The translations under genes were made by a program, and so were the position numbers. From Herbiconiux gentiana (GTDB taxonomy: Bacteria > Actinomycetota > Actinomycetes > Actinomycetales > Microbacteriaceae), in assembly GCF_024978135.1 (NCBI RefSeq), contig NZ_JANTEZ010000003.1, positions 186,001 through 250,000 of the forward strand: a stretch of DNA of 64,000 nt, in the 5' to 3' direction. Positions 35,177-43,116 of this stretch are shown here, in pieces. The notes under the pieces were generated by a model. That model was not told the DNA's origin, did no database searches, and saw nothing but the letters and a program-made list of their open reading frames with translations. Positions within the stretch are counted from its first letter, which is position 1, and each line of letters starts with the position of its first letter.

Positions 35177-36076
35177 CTACTCAGCGACGTCGTCCTCGGC
35201 GGCGGCAGCGCGGGCGATGGCCAGGAAGTCATGCACCGTGAGCGTCTCGCCCCGCGAGGTCGGCGCGACCCCCGCCGCCTCGAGCACTGCCGAGGCCCGC
35301 TGCGAGTCGCCGAGCAGCTCGCTGAGCGACTGCCGGAGCATCTTGCGGCGCTGTCCGAAGGCGGCGTCGACGATCGCGAAGGTGCGCACGCGCAGCTCCT
35401 CCGAGGCGAGCCCCGAGCCGACCCGGTCGAACGCGACGAGCACCGAGTCGACGTTCGGCACCGGCCAGAACACCTGCCGGCTGACCTGCCCGGCCGTGCG
35501 CCACTCGCCGTACCAGGCCGCCTTCACCGACGGCGAGCCGTAGACCTTCGAGCCGGGCTCCGCGGCGAGGCGATGGCCGACCTCCGCCTGCACCATCACC
35601 ACGCCCGAGCGGATCGACGGGAAGTGCTCGAGCAGGTGCAGCAGCACGGGCACCGAGACGTTGTAGGGCAGATTGGCGACGAGGCGCGTGGGGTCGCCCG
35701 GCAGCGAGCGGATGCGCAGCGCATCGTCGCGGATGACGGTGAGCCGCGCATCCGGAGCCAGCTGCGACACCGTGAGCGGCAGCTGCTCGGCCAGGCGGTG
35801 GTCGATCTCGACCGCGACCACCTCGGCGCCGGCCTCGAGGAGGCCCAGCGTGAGCGAGCCGAGGCCCGGGCCGACCTCGACCACGACGTCACCCGCCTCG
35901 ACCTGGGCGACCCGCACGATCTTGCGCACCGTGTTGGCGTCGATGACGAAGTTCTGGCCGAGCTTCTTGGTGGGCGTCAGGTCGAGCAGTCCCGCCAGGT
36001 CGCGGATCTCGGCCGGGCCGAGCAGTGAGACTGCGGCGGCGCCGGACTCGCCCGGGCCGGCGGAGTCGTCGCTCAC
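35177..36076 (-). CDS. rsmA: 16S rRNA (adenine-1518/1519-N6)-dimethyltransferase
   Basis: A 299-aa KsgA/RsmA. KKLGQNFVIDANTVRKIV, EVGPGLGSLTLGLLEAG (SAM motif I), LVANLPYNVSVPVLLHLL (motif IV NLPY) and the C-terminal lobe are visible. It dimethylates two adenines of the 16S 3' hairpin. GTG 36076 overlaps the tatD stop (GTGA). In relatives ispE follows; here a CWB2 gene does. Confidence 0.94.
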   Translation of the reverse strand: MSDDSAGPGESGAAAVSLLGPAEIRDLAGLLDLTPTKKLGQNFVIDANTVRKIVRVAQVEAGDVVVEVGPGLGSLTLGLLEAGAEVVAVEIDHRLAEQLPLTVSQLAPDARLTVIRDDALRIRSLPGDPTRLVANLPYNVSVPVLLHLLEHFPSIRSGVVMVQAEVGHRLAAEPGSKVYGSPSVKAAWYGEWRTAGQVSRQVFWPVPNVDSVLVAFDRVGSGLASEELRVRTFAIVDAAFGQRRKMLRQSLSELLGDSQRASAVLEAAGVAPTSRGETLTVHDFLAIARAAAAEDDVAE

Positions 36077-36984
36077 GAGGCCTGCACCGGCTCGTCCTCC
36101 CAGCGGCCGTAGACCAGCTCCGTGTTCGACGAGATCTGGGCGGCGAGCATGGAGACGTCGGTGCCGAGGTGTGCGGCCATCGCCCGCAGGGTGTGCGGGA
36201 TGAGGTACGGCGCGTTCGGCCGGCCGCGGAACGGCATCGGGGTGAGGTACGGCGCGTCGGTCTCGACGAGCAGCAGCGCGCGCGGCGCCGTCTCGAGGGC
36301 CTCGCGCAGGTTGTGCGCGTTCTTGAAGGTGACGTTGCCCGCGAACGACATGTACCAGCCGTTCTCGGTGCAGATGCGCGCGAGCTCGGCGTCGCCGGAG
36401 AAGCAATGGAAGACGGTGCGCTCGGGGGCGCCGACGCGCTTCAGCGTCTCGATGACCTCGGCGTGGGCGTCGCGATCGTGGATCTGCAGCGCGATGCCGT
36501 TCTCCTTCGCGATCTCGATGTGCGCCTCGAAGGAGCGGTACTGCGCCTCGCGGCCCTCGTCGCCCGTGCGGTAGAAGTCGAGCCCCGTCTCGCCGACGGC
36601 CCGCACGCGCGGCCAGCTCGCCAGCTCGGCGATCTCGGCGAGGGCGGCGTCGAGGCCTCCGGCGGCGGCGTACTCGGGCGCCTCGTTCGGGTGCAGCGCC
36701 ACCGCGGCCAGCATGCGCGGCTCGCGGGCGGCCTGCTCGGCCGACCAGCGGCTGGTCTCGAGGTCGGTGCCGACCTGCACGACACCCCGCACCCCGACGG
36801 CCGAGGCCCGGTCGAGGTGCTCGTGGTAGTCGATCGGGTCGGCGGTGTCGGCGATCTCGAGGTGCGTATGGTTGTCGTAGACCGGCACCACGAGCGCCTC
36901 GGGCAGCGGCGGGTAGCTCTGATCTCCGCGGTCGGAGGGCTCGCGGGTGCGCAGGTGCGTCGGCAGCTCGTGGGCGTCGGTCAC
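36073..36984 (-). CDS. tatD: TatD family metal-dependent DNase
   Basis: 303 aa. Metal ligands are visible in YDNHTHLE, VGETGLDFYR, ALQIHDRDAH, FHCFSGD and VETDAPYLTP, all in the TIM-barrel order of TatD. About 30 extra N-terminal residues precede the barrel. The frame is open further upstream inside metG, but GTG 36984 overlapping the metG stop is the sensible start. Second gene of metG-tatD-rsmA. Confidence 0.92.
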   Translation of the reverse strand: MTDAHELPTHLRTREPSDRGDQSYPPLPEALVVPVYDNHTHLEIADTADPIDYHEHLDRASAVGVRGVVQVGTDLETSRWSAEQAAREPRMLAAVALHPNEAPEYAAAGGLDAALAEIAELASWPRVRAVGETGLDFYRTGDEGREAQYRSFEAHIEIAKENGIALQIHDRDAHAEVIETLKRVGAPERTVFHCFSGDAELARICTENGWYMSFAGNVTFKNAHNLREALETAPRALLLVETDAPYLTPMPFRGRPNAPYLIPHTLRAMAAHLGTDVSMLAAQISSNTELVYGRWEDEPVQAS

Positions 36985-38549
36985 GACGCGTCCACCTCGA
37001 TGCGGGGGAAGAGCGCCTCGAGCGGCTGCACGCGCTCGCCGCCCCGCCAGTCGTAGGCCGAGCGGATGCTCTGCTCCTGCACCGTGCCGACGCCGGCCAG
37101 TGCCGTCCACAGTTTGGCCGCGGCTTCGGGCACGACCGGGGAGAGCAGCACCGCGAGGGTGCCGAGCCCGCGGAGCGCCGTGCTCAGCACGGTCGCCAGG
37201 CGGTCGGCGTTCGCCGGGTCCTTCGCGAGGCCCCAGGGCTCCTGGGTGGTGATGTAGCCGTTCAGCTCGTCGACGAGCTCCCAGATGCGGGTCAGGGCCT
37301 CGTGCACCGCGAGGCGCTCGATCGCCTCGTCGGCGGCCGCGGTGACCCGCCGCTCGGTGGCCCGGATGGCGAGCTCGGCATCGGTCACCGCGCTCTCGAC
37401 CGCGGTCGGCACGACCCCGTCGAAGTAGCGGGTGACCATGGCGACGACCCGCGAGGCGAGGTTGCCGAAGCCGTTCGCGAGCTCGGCCTGGTAGCGGGCC
37501 GAGAGGTCCTCCCAGGAGAAGGAGCCGTCCTGGCCGAAGCTGATGGCGCGCATGAAGTAGTACCGGAACGCATCCGAACCGAAGGTGTCGGTGATCTGCT
37601 CGGGCGCGATGCCCGTGAGCTTCGACTTCGACATCTTCTCGCCGCCGACGAGCAGCCAGCCGTGGCCGTAGACCTGCTTCGGCACCTCGAGCCCGGCGGC
37701 CATCAGCATGGCCGGCCAGATGACCGCGTGGAAGCGCGCGATGTCCTTCCCGACGATGTGGGTGGCGGGCCAGAGCCGGGCGAACTTCTCGTCGTCGGAG
37801 CCGTAGCCGGCCGCGGTGGCATAGTTCAGCAGGGCGTCGAACCAGACATAGACGACATGCGACTCGTCCCAGGGCACCTTGATGCCCCAGTCGAAGGTCT
37901 GGCGCGAGATCGAGAGGTCGGTGAGGCCGCGGCGCACGAACGAGATGATCTCGTTGCGCACGCTCTCGGGCTGCACGAACTCGGGCCGCTCCTCGTAGAG
38001 GTCGAGCAGCCGCTGCGTGAAGTCGCTCATGCGGAAGAAGTAGTTGCGCTCCTTCAGCAGCTCGACGGGCTTGGAGTGGATGGCGCAGACCAGCTGCCCC
38101 TCGTACTGCCCCGTGCCGTCGACCAGGTCGGACTGCTGCTTGTACTCCTCACAGCCGACGCAGTAGTAGCCCTCGTACTCGCCCGTGTAGATGTACCCGG
38201 CGTCGTAGAGGCGCTGCAGGAACAACTGCACGTTCACCTCGTGCCGCTCGTCGGTGGTGCGGATGAAGTCGTCGTTCGAGATGTCGATCGTCTGGAGCAG
38301 CGGCTGCCAGGCCTCGGCGACGAGCTTGTCGGCCCACTCCTTCGGCGTGACGCCGTTGGCCGTGGCCGTGCGCAGGATCTTCTGCCCGTGCTCGTCGGTG
38401 CCGGTCAGGAACCAGGTGTCGTCACCCGCCTGCCGGTGCCAGCGCGCGAGCACGTCGGCGGCGACCTCGGTGTAGGCGTGCCCGATGTGGGGCACGTCGT
38501 TCACGTAGAAGATCGGCGTGGTGATGTAAAAGGCGGAGCCGGCGGACAT
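36981..38549 (-). CDS. metG: Methionyl-tRNA synthetase
   Basis: 522 aa. HIGH at 21-24 (VPHIGHAYTE), KMSKS near residue 305 (GGEKMSKSKLTG), and a cysteine pair YYCVGCEEYK with a second site CAIHSKP. This is the single-knuckle type without a C-terminal dimerisation domain. ATG 38549 is chosen because TAGGAT (38562-38557) lies 7 nt upstream; ATG 38558 lies inside that hexamer. First gene of the metG-tatD-rsmA operon. Confidence 0.95.
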   Translation of the reverse strand: MSAGSAFYITTPIFYVNDVPHIGHAYTEVAADVLARWHRQAGDDTWFLTGTDEHGQKILRTATANGVTPKEWADKLVAEAWQPLLQTIDISNDDFIRTTDERHEVNVQLFLQRLYDAGYIYTGEYEGYYCVGCEEYKQQSDLVDGTGQYEGQLVCAIHSKPVELLKERNYFFRMSDFTQRLLDLYEERPEFVQPESVRNEIISFVRRGLTDLSISRQTFDWGIKVPWDESHVVYVWFDALLNYATAAGYGSDDEKFARLWPATHIVGKDIARFHAVIWPAMLMAAGLEVPKQVYGHGWLLVGGEKMSKSKLTGIAPEQITDTFGSDAFRYYFMRAISFGQDGSFSWEDLSARYQAELANGFGNLASRVVAMVTRYFDGVVPTAVESAVTDAELAIRATERRVTAAADEAIERLAVHEALTRIWELVDELNGYITTQEPWGLAKDPANADRLATVLSTALRGLGTLAVLLSPVVPEAAAKLWTALAGVGTVQEQSIRSAYDWRGGERVQPLEALFPRIEVDAS

Positions 38550-38589
38550 GCTGACCATCCTAAAGGGGGCGGGACGGGCATCCGGGGCC

Positions 38590-39510
38590 CTACTCCATGC
38601 GCAGCACGATCTTGCCGACGACGTGCTCCGAGGCGAGGTGGTCGTAGGCCTCCGCCACGCGCTGCAGGGGGTAGACCGTGTCGATCTCGACGCGCAGAGC
38701 CCCCTCGGCCACCAGTTCGGCGAGCCGGGCGAGGGTGGGCGCGCCGCCGCCCTGGGCGTTGCCGTCGGTCTTCACCCCGCGCGCCGCTGCGGCCGGGTCG
38801 GCGACGGTGTCGATGCGCTCGGGTGCGACTCCGAGCTCGAGCGCGAGGTCGACCGAGCCGTGGCCGGCGGTGTCGATGAAGGCGTCGACGCCGTCGGGGG
38901 CGGCCTCGCGGATGCTCTGCAGAGCATCCGGCCCGTACTCGACCGGGTCGACTCCGAGTTCTGCGAGCAGGGCGTGGTCGTCGCGGCGGGCGAGGCCGAT
39001 GACTCGGGCGCCCGCGAGCTTCGCGAGCTGCACGGCGAACAGTCCGACGCCCCCGGTGGCGCCGGCGACGACGAGGGTCTCCCCCGCCGCCGCGCCGACG
39101 GCCCGCACGGCGGCGACCGCGGTGGTGCCGGCGACGTACAGGGCGGCGCCCTCTTCCCAGGTCACACCGGCGGGCTTGGGCACGACGTTCTCGGCCGGCA
39201 CGACCGCGTGGGTGGCATGGGCGCCGCGGGTGTCGCTGAAGCCGATCACCTCGTCACCGGCCTGGATGCCCGTGACCCCCGGTCCCGTCGACTGCACGCG
39301 CCCCGCGAGGTCGCTGCCCTCGCCGCTCGGCAGGGTCGTGGGGAAGATCTGCTCGAGGCGCCCCTCGCGGATCGCCGCCTCGCCGGGGTTGATCGCGGAG
39401 GCGACGACCTCGACACGCACCTCGCCCGGGCCGGGCTCGGGCCGGTCGACGTCGACCACCTCGAGCACCTCGGTGCCGCCGAACGTCGGGAATCGCACTG
39501 CTGAAGCCAT
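38590..39510 (-). CDS. NADP-dependent quinone-oxidoreductase-like enzyme (MDR superfamily)
   Basis: 306 aa, zinc-independent medium-chain reductase. GroES-like N-terminal half; NAD(P)-binding motif VAGATGGVGLFAVQLAKLAGA (AxxGxVG, family G-x-G-G-V-G). No structural or catalytic zinc cysteines. The start ATG 39510 (MASAVRFPTFGG) has AGGA upstream; the open frame to 39546 is not conserved. The substrate is unknown. It lies between rsmI and metG on the same strand, about 40 bp from each. Confidence 0.86.
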   Translation of the reverse strand: MASAVRFPTFGGTEVLEVVDVDRPEPGPGEVRVEVVASAINPGEAAIREGRLEQIFPTTLPSGEGSDLAGRVQSTGPGVTGIQAGDEVIGFSDTRGAHATHAVVPAENVVPKPAGVTWEEGAALYVAGTTAVAAVRAVGAAAGETLVVAGATGGVGLFAVQLAKLAGARVIGLARRDDHALLAELGVDPVEYGPDALQSIREAAPDGVDAFIDTAGHGSVDLALELGVAPERIDTVADPAAAARGVKTDGNAQGGGAPTLARLAELVAEGALRVEIDTVYPLQRVAEAYDHLASEHVVGKIVLRME

Positions 39511-39556
39511 GCGTTCCTGCCTACCCCGGCGGACGCCCGCCCGCAAAGGGGTTCCC

Positions 39557-40378
39557 TCAGGGCCGCTTCGCCGCCAGGGCCGCCTCGTAGAGGTCGCGGC
39601 GCGACAGTCCGGTCGCCTCGGCGACCGTGGCCGTGGCCTCCTTCAGGCGCGTGCCCGACTCCACGAGCGACTGCACCTCGGCGAGCGCCGTGGGCAGATC
39701 GGCGGCGAGCGCCGGTGCGCCCGCCACGACGATCACGATCTCGCCCTTCACCCCGGCGACGGCCCACTCCGCGAGCTCGGCCGCGGTGCCGCGGCGTGCC
39801 TCTTCGTAGAGCTTCGTGAGCTCGCGCACCACGGCCACGCGGCGGTCGTCGCCGAGCACCGAGGCGAGGTCGGTCAGCGAGTCGGCCAGGCGGTTCGGCG
39901 ACTCGAAGAACACCATCGTGCGGGGCTCTCGGGCGAGCATCCGGAACACCGACAGGCGGTCGCCGTGCTTGCGCGGCAGGAAACCCTCGAAGGTGAAGCG
40001 GTCGGTGGGCAGGCCCGAGAGCGCGAGGGCGGTGACGACCGCGGAGGGGCCGGGGACGACCGTGACGGGCACGTCGGCCGCGATGGCCGCGGAGACCAGG
40101 AGGTAGCCCGGGTCGGAGACGGTGGGCATGCCCGCGTCGGAGAGCAGCACGAGGTCCCCGTCGCGCGCGAGCTCGACGAGTGACGCCGCCTTCTCGCGCT
40201 CGTTGTGCTCGTGCAGCGGCAGCAGGCGCGGGCGGTTCTCGATGCCGAGACCGCGCAGCAGCTTGACGGTGACGCGGGTGTCCTCGGCCGCGATGACCTC
40301 GGCCGACTCGAGCAGCTCGACGAGCCGGGCCGAGGCGTCCTTGAGGTTGCCGATGGGCGTGGCGGCGAGGATGAGCAT
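39557..40378 (-). CDS. rsmI: 16S rRNA (cytidine-1402-2'-O)-methyltransferase
   Basis: A 273-aa tetrapyrrole-methylase fold enzyme. LAATPIGNLKDASARL at the N-terminus, VIAAEDTRVT, LLSDAGMPTVSDPG and VVPGPSAVVTAL are diagnostic. GAGACT lies 6 nt before ATG 40378, a weaker form of the leaderless arrangement. Divergent from the mannosyltransferase gene, 57 bp apart. Confidence 0.94.
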   Translation of the reverse strand: MLILAATPIGNLKDASARLVELLESAEVIAAEDTRVTVKLLRGLGIENRPRLLPLHEHNEREKAASLVELARDGDLVLLSDAGMPTVSDPGYLLVSAAIAADVPVTVVPGPSAVVTALALSGLPTDRFTFEGFLPRKHGDRLSVFRMLAREPRTMVFFESPNRLADSLTDLASVLGDDRRVAVVRELTKLYEEARRGTAAELAEWAVAGVKGEIVIVVAGAPALAADLPTALAEVQSLVESGTRLKEATATVAEATGLSRRDLYEAALAAKRP

Positions 40379-40435
40379 GCGTCCAGTCTCTCAGCGTGCA
40401 CGGCGCTCGCGGGCCGCCACCGTTAGCATTGCCCG

Positions 40436-42049
40436 GTGAGCACCGAGGAGCCGACGACCGCGCCGCTCGCCGACGTCCCCCCCGCCCCTGTCCCCACCGG
40501 CTCGCGGCTCGACGACTGGTGGCTGCGCCTCATGGCCACCCCCGCCCGCGAGCGCGCCTGGCGCTGGGGCGGCCCGATCGCGGTCACCCTGCTCGCCGCC
40601 GTGCTGCGCCTCGTGAACCTCGGCCACCCGCACAGCCTCGTCTTCGACGAGACCTTCTACGTCAAGGACGCCTGGACCACCTGGAACCTCGGCTACGAGG
40701 CCACCTGGCCGGCCGACGCCGACACCCGGTTCAACGCCGGCGAGACCGACATCTTCCAGACGATGGGCTCGTTCGCCGTGCATCCGCCGCTCGGCAAGTG
40801 GATCATCGGGCTCGGCATGGAGCTGTTCGGCCCGGGCGACTCGACGGGGTGGCGCATCTCGGTGGCAGTCGCGGGCATCCTGCTGGTGCTGCTGACGACG
40901 CTGATCGCGGTGAAGCTGACCCGCTCGACGCTGCTCGGTGTGATCGCCGGATTCCTGCTGGCGATCGACGGGCACGCCATCGTGATGAGCCGGGTGGGCA
41001 TCCTCGACGGACTGTCGTCGCTGTTCCTGCTGCTCGGCTTCGGCGCGGTGCTGCTCGACCGCGGGTGGCACGAGCGACGGCTGGGCGAGGCCGTGACGCG
41101 GGCACGGGAGGCCGGGCGCGAACCCACCTGGGGCCCTGCGGTCTGGTGGCGCCCCTGGGTGCTCGCCGCCGCCGTCGCGTTCGGTGCCGCGTCGTCGGTG
41201 AAGTGGAGCGGCCTGTACTTCCTCGCCGCCTTCGGCGTGTACCTCGTCGTCGTGGACGCCCTCGCCCGGCGCCGGCTCGGCCTGCCGTTCTGGTTCAGCT
41301 CGGCCGTGCTGAAGCAGGGCCCCGTGACGGCGGTGCTGCTCATCCCGCTCGCGGTCGCCACCTACCTCACCACCTGGATCGGCTGGTTCGCCACGACCGG
41401 CGGCATGTACCGCACCTGGGCCCAGACCTCGGGCGGCGAGTGGACCGGCGCGCTCAGCTGGGTGCCCCTCGCCGTGCAGAACTTCTGGCACCTCGAGGTG
41501 GCGATCTACCAGTACCACGTGGGCGAGAACTCGCCGCACCCGTACCAGGCGAACCCGCTGACCTGGCTGTTCCTGATCCGTCCGACGCAGATGTACGTGT
41601 CGCAGGTCGACGACTCGGTCTGCGGCGGAACCACCTGCTACGAGAACATCACCTCGATCGCCAACCCGATCATCTGGTGGTGCGCGACGGCCGCCCTGTT
41701 CTACCTCGTCTACCGCCTGGTGCGCCGTCGCGAGTGGCAGGTGGGCCTCGTGCTGATGGGCATGGTCGCCGGCTACCTGCCGTGGCTGATGTACACCGGC
41801 CGCACGGTGTTCCAGTTCTACACGATCGCGTTCGAGCCCTACATGATCCTCGGGCTGACGATGGTGATCGGGCTGGCGCTCGGCTCCCGGGCCGATCCGC
41901 GGCCCCAGCGCACCCGGGCACTGGCGGTCGTCGGGGCGTTCCTCGTGGTGTGTGTGCTGGTGAGCGCCTGGTTCTACCCGGTGTGGGTCGGGATGCCCGT
42001 GCCCGCCTGGTTCCTCAGCCTGCACTACTGGCTGCCGAGCTGGCGCTGA
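40436..42049 (+). CDS. Protein O-mannosyltransferase (GT39 / PMT family)
   Basis: 537 aa with about 10-11 membrane helices. The catalytic loop motif DETFYVKDAW (about 60-69) is the DE pair of the GT-C family; HPPLGKWIIGLG follows. The C-terminal PMT_4TMC helices are visible. It transfers mannose from polyprenyl phosphate mannose to exported proteins, usually with Sec. TAGCAT (40424-40429) lies 6 nt before GTG 40436. Followed after 1 nt by a YeiH transporter. Confidence 0.91.
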   Translation: MSTEEPTTAPLADVPPAPVPTGSRLDDWWLRLMATPARERAWRWGGPIAVTLLAAVLRLVNLGHPHSLVFDETFYVKDAWTTWNLGYEATWPADADTRFNAGETDIFQTMGSFAVHPPLGKWIIGLGMELFGPGDSTGWRISVAVAGILLVLLTTLIAVKLTRSTLLGVIAGFLLAIDGHAIVMSRVGILDGLSSLFLLLGFGAVLLDRGWHERRLGEAVTRAREAGREPTWGPAVWWRPWVLAAAVAFGAASSVKWSGLYFLAAFGVYLVVVDALARRRLGLPFWFSSAVLKQGPVTAVLLIPLAVATYLTTWIGWFATTGGMYRTWAQTSGGEWTGALSWVPLAVQNFWHLEVAIYQYHVGENSPHPYQANPLTWLFLIRPTQMYVSQVDDSVCGGTTCYENITSIANPIIWWCATAALFYLVYRLVRRREWQVGLVLMGMVAGYLPWLMYTGRTVFQFYTIAFEPYMILGLTMVIGLALGSRADPRPQRTRALAVVGAFLVVCVLVSAWFYPVWVGMPVPAWFLSLHYWLPSWR

Positions 42050-42050
42050 C

Positions 42051-43076
42051 GTGAAGGGCACCCGGCCCGGTCTCACCCTGCCCGGACTCGCCACGGCCGC
42101 GGGCGCGGCGCTCGTGGCGTTCGCGCTGCACCTCGTGCTGCCGGCGGTGCCGCTGCTCACGATCGCGGTGGTGCTCGGCATCGTGGTGGGCCAGCTGCCG
42201 CCCGCCCAGCGTCTGCTCGACGGGGTGCTGAAGCCGGGGCTGGGGCTGGCGTCGCGGCGACTGCTGCGCATCGGCATCGTGCTGCTCGGCCTCAAGCTCA
42301 GCCTCGTCGACATCGCGGGGCTCGGCTGGCCGACGGTGATCGCCATCGTCGTGATCGTGCTGATCACCTTCGTCGCCACCTTCGGATTCGGCCGCTTGCT
42401 GCGGCTGCCCGGCCACCAGCCTGTGCTGATCGCGGCGGGATTCTCCATCTGCGGCGCCTCGGCGATCGGTGCCGTGAGCGCCGTCACTCGCAGCGACGAG
42501 GAGGAGACCGCCACCCCCATCGCCCTCGTCACCCTCTGCGGCACGCTCGCGATCGCGGTGCTGCCGGCGCTGCGCTTCCCGCTCGGCCTCACGCCCGAGC
42601 AGTTCGGGCTCTGGGTGGGCCTCAGCGTGCACGACGTCGGCCAGGTCGTCGCCACCGCGCAGATCGCCGGGCCCACGGCGCTCGCCGTGGCCGTCGTCGT
42701 GAAGCTCACGCGGGTTCTGACGCTGGCGCCCATGGTGGCGGGTGTCTCCCTCGTGATGAGACGAGCGGATGCCCGGGCCGCCGTAACCCCGGCCGCCCGC
42801 CCCGCGCTCGTGCCGCTGTTCGTCGCGGGCTTCCTCGCGGCGGTGCTGGTGCGCACCCTCGTGCTACCGCTGGTGGCGGCACCCGTGGCGACGACGCTGC
42901 TGGACGCGGCCGACCTCGCGCAGAACGCCCTCTTCGCGGTGGCGCTGTTCGCGCTCGGCACGAGCATCCGCTTCGCGCGCCTCGCCCGCACAGGCTGGCG
43001 CGCGCTCATCGTGGGGCTGGTCTCGTGGGCGCTGATCGCGGGCCTCTCGCTCGCCGCGGTGGCGCTCCTCACCTGA
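42051..43076 (+). CDS. YeiH/UPF0324 family putative sulfate exporter
   Basis: 341 aa with about 10 membrane helices. GIVLLGLKLSLVDIAGLG, AAGFSICGASAIGAVSAV, the acidic loop RSDEEETATPIALVTL and VGLSVHDVGQVVATAQ are the conserved UPF0324 segments. Members are called putative sulfate or TauZ-like exporters; transport has been little tested. GTG 42051 lies one base after the mannosyltransferase stop, so the genes are cotranscribed, although no functional link is evident. Confidence 0.88.
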   Translation: MKGTRPGLTLPGLATAAGAALVAFALHLVLPAVPLLTIAVVLGIVVGQLPPAQRLLDGVLKPGLGLASRRLLRIGIVLLGLKLSLVDIAGLGWPTVIAIVVIVLITFVATFGFGRLLRLPGHQPVLIAAGFSICGASAIGAVSAVTRSDEEETATPIALVTLCGTLAIAVLPALRFPLGLTPEQFGLWVGLSVHDVGQVVATAQIAGPTALAVAVVVKLTRVLTLAPMVAGVSLVMRRADARAAVTPAARPALVPLFVAGFLAAVLVRTLVLPLVAAPVATTLLDAADLAQNALFAVALFALGTSIRFARLARTGWRALIVGLVSWALIAGLSLAAVALLT

Positions 43077-43116
43077 GCCGGGTGGGGTGGGCTGGGCGGG
43101 AAAGTAGGCTGTGCGC

